A stretch of DNA of 9,593 nt from Chloroflexota bacterium (GTDB lineage Bacteria > Chloroflexota > UBA6077): the NCBI GenBank assembly GCA_021788565.1, contig JAJYKO010000076.1, forward strand, positions 2,444-12,036. The letters run 5' to 3'. This document shows positions 6,888 to 9,593 of the stretch, piece after piece; the stretch's first letter is position 1; each line of letters begins with the position of its first letter. The position numbers and the translations under genes were made by a program. The notes beneath the pieces were generated by a model, which saw only the letters and a program-made list of their open reading frames with translations, did no database searches and was not told the DNA's origin.

Positions 6888-9593
6888 ATGGACCAGTTGA
6901 GCTTTCTCGGCGATACCAGTGAGCCAGCGAGTCCGATTCGGCGTCAGTATCTGGAAGCGAAGCGCCGCTATCCAGACGCGATTCTTCTGTTTCGCCTGGG
7001 CGATTTCTATGAAACCTTCGACGACGATGCCCGCGTCCTGTCGTCGGAGCTTGAGATCGCCCTCACAGGCCGCGAGATGGGGCATGGGGAACGGGTGCCG
7101 CTGGCCGGCATCCCGTACCACGCGGCCGAAGGCTACATAGCCAAACTGATCGCGAAGGGTTACAAACTGGCCGTCTGCGAGCAGCTAGGCACGACGCCGG
7201 TGCGCGGCCTCGTCCCCCGGGAGGTCGTCCGGGTGATCACGCCCGGCACCCTCGTCGAGGAATCGCTCCTGCCGTCTCGGGCCAACAACTATCTGGCATC
7301 TATTATCGGCGGCCAGGGAGGGGTGGCTCTAGCCATCGCCGACATCAGCACCGGCGAGTTCGGGTCGACGGAGATCCAGCGTGAGGAGTGGCAGGAGGCC
7401 CTCACGTCGGAGTTGGAGCGAGTGCGCCCGGCGGAATGCCTGGTGGCGAGCTCCCAGGCGGATGATGCATCCCTTCGGGCGTGTCTTCCCCAGGGCTGCT
7501 TCGTGACCGCGAGGGGCGCACCCACGTCCTATTCCTCGGCGGAGCGGCTTCTACGTGAACAGTTCGGCGTAGCGACCCTCGACGGGTTCGGCTTCACAGA
7601 GGCTCCTCTGGCGGCTATTGCCGCCGCAATGCTTCTCGGCTATCTGCGCGAGACTCAGCCAAGTGCTCTCGGGCAGCTGCAGTCCATTCACGTCTACAGC
7701 CTGGACCGGTTCATGAAGCTCGATGCGCCCGCCCGGAAGAACCTCGAACTGATCTCGAACGCGGCGACTGGTGTGGTGGAGGGGTCGCTGCTAGGGGTGC
7801 TGGATCTCACCCGCACGGCGATGGGCGGGCGGCTGCTCCGTCGCTGGATCGGCCAGCCGCTGCTCGACCGTCACGCCATCGAGGCCCGGCTGGACGCGGT
7901 GGAGGAGATGGTTAGGGCCCCACTCGGACGCGCCGATGCGATCGCCATCCTGAGCGGCACGGCTGACCTGGAGCGGCTGGCGTCGCGCGCCTCCCAGGCG
8001 AACCTCACACCTCGTGACTGTCAGGCGATCGCCAGGTCCCTGAAGATCGTTCCACGCCTGGTAAAGGCCCTGGAACGGTGGATGCCGCGGACCCTGGCGG
8101 CCGAGCCCGAGCCGGTCGACCCGTGCGCCGAAGCGATTCAGGCGATCGACGCGACCATCGCCGACGACCCGGCCGTGAGCGTTGGTGATGGGGTGATACG
8201 ACATGGAAGATCCCAGGAGCTGGACGAGGTCAGGTCGATCACCGGCGACACCAAGCAGTGGATCGCGGGGCTCGAACGTCAGGAACGGGAGAGGACCGGA
8301 GTTCGATCGCTGAAGATCGGGTTCAACAGGGTCTTCGGGTATTACATAGAGGTCTCCAAGGTCAATCTAGAGGCGCAAACGGACGAGTGGGCTCGGCTGA
8401 AGACCGGAGCCACGCGGGTGTCCGAACTGCTGGAATGCATGGGCTATCAGCGAAAGCAAACCGTCGCCAACGCGGAGCGGTTCGTGACGTCGGAGCTGAA
8501 GGAGCAGGAGCTTCGCCTTCAGAACGCCCAGGCCGAGATCGAGGCCCTCGAGAAGCAGATCTACGGGGAGCTGATGGCCGAGCTGGCGGCTGTGGCTCCC
8601 AGGATTCGCAAGACCGCGCAGGTGCTTGCCCGTCTCGACGCTCTGCTCTCCCTGGCTGAGGCGGCGGCGGCTGGACGGTACGTGCGGCCGAAGATCGACG
8701 ATTCCACCGACCTGGAGGTGCGGGCCGGACGGCACCCGGTGGTGGAGAGGGCGCTGCCGTCTGGAAACTTCGTGCCGAACGATTGCGCCATGTCGGGGAA
8801 TGAGCGGCAGCTGGCGGTGATCACCGGCCCGAACATGGCGGGCAAGTCCACCTACGTGCTGGGGGTAGCGCTGATCGTACTGATGGCGCAGATCGGAAGC
8901 TTCGTGCCCGCCGCGGAGGCCCGGATAGGCGTAGTCGATAGAATATTCACCCGTGTAGGCGCCCAGCACGACGTGTCCGGAGGGAAGAGCACCTTTCTGG
9001 TGGAGATGTCGGAGACGGCCAACGTCCTGCACAACGCCACGCCGAGGAGTCTGGTTCTGCTGGACGAGGTCGGCCGGGGAACGAGCACCTACGACGGGAT
9101 GGCGATAGCCAGGGCCGTGATCGAGTACCTCCATGACCAGCCCAACTTGCGGAGCCGGACGCTGTTCGCGACCCACTATCACGAGTTGACCGAACTGGAG
9201 GCCTTGCTTCCCAGGGTGTTCAACCTCCGGATGGAGGTGCTGGAGGAAGGAGACCGCGTGGTGTTCCTGCATCGAGTGGTGCCCGGTGGGGCGGATCGCT
9301 CCTACGGGATTCACGTGGCGCAACTCGCGGGGGTGCCGGCACCGGTCATCCGGCGGGCGCGGCAGATACTGAAGATGCTGGAGGCACCGCGGGAGCCCGC
9401 CTTGCAGGTCTTGCCGGCGGGGGAAGAGGACCGAAGCGATGGTTGCGCGGGGCTTGCCGACGAGATACGCGAGCTAGACATAACGTCAATGACGCCGTTG
9501 CAGGCGTTGACGAAGCTGCACGAGCTGCGACAACGGGTGTTGGGGGACGGGGGCCAGGGGACGGGGGCCAGGGGACGGGGGACACGGAATAGG
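6888..9593 (+). CDS. mutS: DNA mismatch repair protein MutS (3' end outside window)
   Basis: I translated this frame by hand: it is open from ATG 6888 to the right edge, 902 codons with no stop or frameshift. TGA at 6885-6887 lies in frame just before the ATG, so the start cannot be further upstream. MutS binds mismatches as a dimer and signals repair through its ATPase. Domain I carries the mismatch-reading Phe-x-Glu (F40-Y41-E42 in GDFYETF), marking MutS1 rather than MutS2. Core and clamp regions follow. The ATPase has Walker A TGPNMAGKST at 646-655, the STF loop at 701-703, Walker B ending LLDEVGRGTST (D726, E727) and the ATHYHEL switch (H763). The usual C-terminal helical motif TPLQALTKLHEL is at 869-880. 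Beyond residue ~885 the frame enters a G-rich tandem repeat and encodes a Gly/Arg tail, so the natural end may be altered. There is no clear SD; the 5-nt gap after ugd suggests coupled translation. Confidence 0.95.
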   Translation, partial: MDQLSFLGDTSEPASPIRRQYLEAKRRYPDAILLFRLGDFYETFDDDARVLSSELEIALTGREMGHGERVPLAGIPYHAAEGYIAKLIAKGYKLAVCEQLGTTPVRGLVPREVVRVITPGTLVEESLLPSRANNYLASIIGGQGGVALAIADISTGEFGSTEIQREEWQEALTSELERVRPAECLVASSQADDASLRACLPQGCFVTARGAPTSYSSAERLLREQFGVATLDGFGFTEAPLAAIAAAMLLGYLRETQPSALGQLQSIHVYSLDRFMKLDAPARKNLELISNAATGVVEGSLLGVLDLTRTAMGGRLLRRWIGQPLLDRHAIEARLDAVEEMVRAPLGRADAIAILSGTADLERLASRASQANLTPRDCQAIARSLKIVPRLVKALERWMPRTLAAEPEPVDPCAEAIQAIDATIADDPAVSVGDGVIRHGRSQELDEVRSITGDTKQWIAGLERQERERTGVRSLKIGFNRVFGYYIEVSKVNLEAQTDEWARLKTGATRVSELLECMGYQRKQTVANAERFVTSELKEQELRLQNAQAEIEALEKQIYGELMAELAAVAPRIRKTAQVLARLDALLSLAEAAAAGRYVRPKIDDSTDLEVRAGRHPVVERALPSGNFVPNDCAMSGNERQLAVITGPNMAGKSTYVLGVALIVLMAQIGSFVPAAEARIGVVDRIFTRVGAQHDVSGGKSTFLVEMSETANVLHNATPRSLVLLDEVGRGTSTYDGMAIARAVIEYLHDQPNLRSRTLFATHYHELTELEALLPRVFNLRMEVLEEGDRVVFLHRVVPGGADRSYGIHVAQLAGVPAPVIRRARQILKMLEAPREPALQVLPAGEEDRSDGCAGLADEIRELDITSMTPLQALTKLHELRQRVLGDGGQGTGARGRGTRNR
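9542..9581 (+). repeat. G-rich 14-bp tandem repeat with G-quadruplex potential at the 3' end of mutS
   Basis: The unit gacgggggccaggg occurs at 9546-9559 and 9560-9573. A partial third copy (gacggggg) lies at 9574-9581. The stretch contains six runs of 4-5 G on the plus strand, separated by 2-3 nt, which fits a G-quadruplex-forming pattern. It is in frame with mutS and encodes a tail of mostly Gly and Arg after the last conserved MutS motif. The array may continue beyond the window. Confidence 0.8.

Noticed and set aside
6919..7140. A short plus-strand frame near the start of mutS
   Set aside because: It is out of frame with MutS domain I, which is clearly encoded from 6888 through this stretch without interruption.
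8367..9323. A 318-codon minus-strand open frame opposite mutS
   Set aside because: It is antisense to the conserved clamp and ATPase domains of MutS, and its composition is that of a shadow frame.
1..9593. CRISPR array, tRNA/rRNA gene, insertion sequence or defence system
   Set aside because: No spaced direct repeats, RNA gene signatures, transposase motifs, terminal inverted repeats, or nuclease or toxin domains were seen. The window is almost fully occupied by the six genes listed.

Overview
The window reads left to right as one block of plus-strand, GC-rich bacterial genes with almost no non-coding DNA. Gene content suggests a member of the Chloroflexota, or a relative with a similar cell envelope. 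The reasons are a large Agl23-type (TIGR03663-like) membrane protein with HHDE and HGP motifs, a family known mainly from Chloroflexota and archaea, together with flippase-like membrane proteins, strong bacterial Shine-Dalgarno sites, two TTG starts and a bacterial MutS1. The phylum is an inference, since no rRNA or other marker is present.

Layout. (1) 1-440 is the 3' end of a membrane protein whose visible tail resembles the matching part of the next gene. (2) 490-3369 encodes a 959-residue protein: a multi-pass GT-C-like glycosyltransferase/Agl23 region, an extracytoplasmic domain, an Ala/Pro linker and a six-bladed NHL propeller. (3) 3371-4402 and 4399-5457 are tandem paralogous flippase-like proteins (LPG_synthase_TM family), joined by an ATGA stop/start overlap. 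(4) 5521-6882 is UDP-glucose 6-dehydrogenase. (5) 6888-9593 is mutS, complete at the 5' end and still open at the right edge, where its reading frame runs into a G-rich 14-bp tandem repeat.

Working picture. Genes 1-5 look like a cell-surface glycan module. UDP-glucose dehydrogenase would supply UDP-glucuronate, the GT-C proteins would transfer lipid-linked sugars on the outer face of the membrane, and the flippase-like pair may move or handle lipid-linked intermediates. The propeller would sit outside the membrane. mutS follows ugd after 5 nt and appears to be co-transcribed by position rather than by function. No rRNA, tRNA, CRISPR array, insertion sequence, phage gene or recognisable defence system was seen. 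The longest gene-free stretch is 63 nt. The least ordinary features are the GT-C/propeller fusion, the doubled flippase-like gene and the G-rich repeat read through by mutS.
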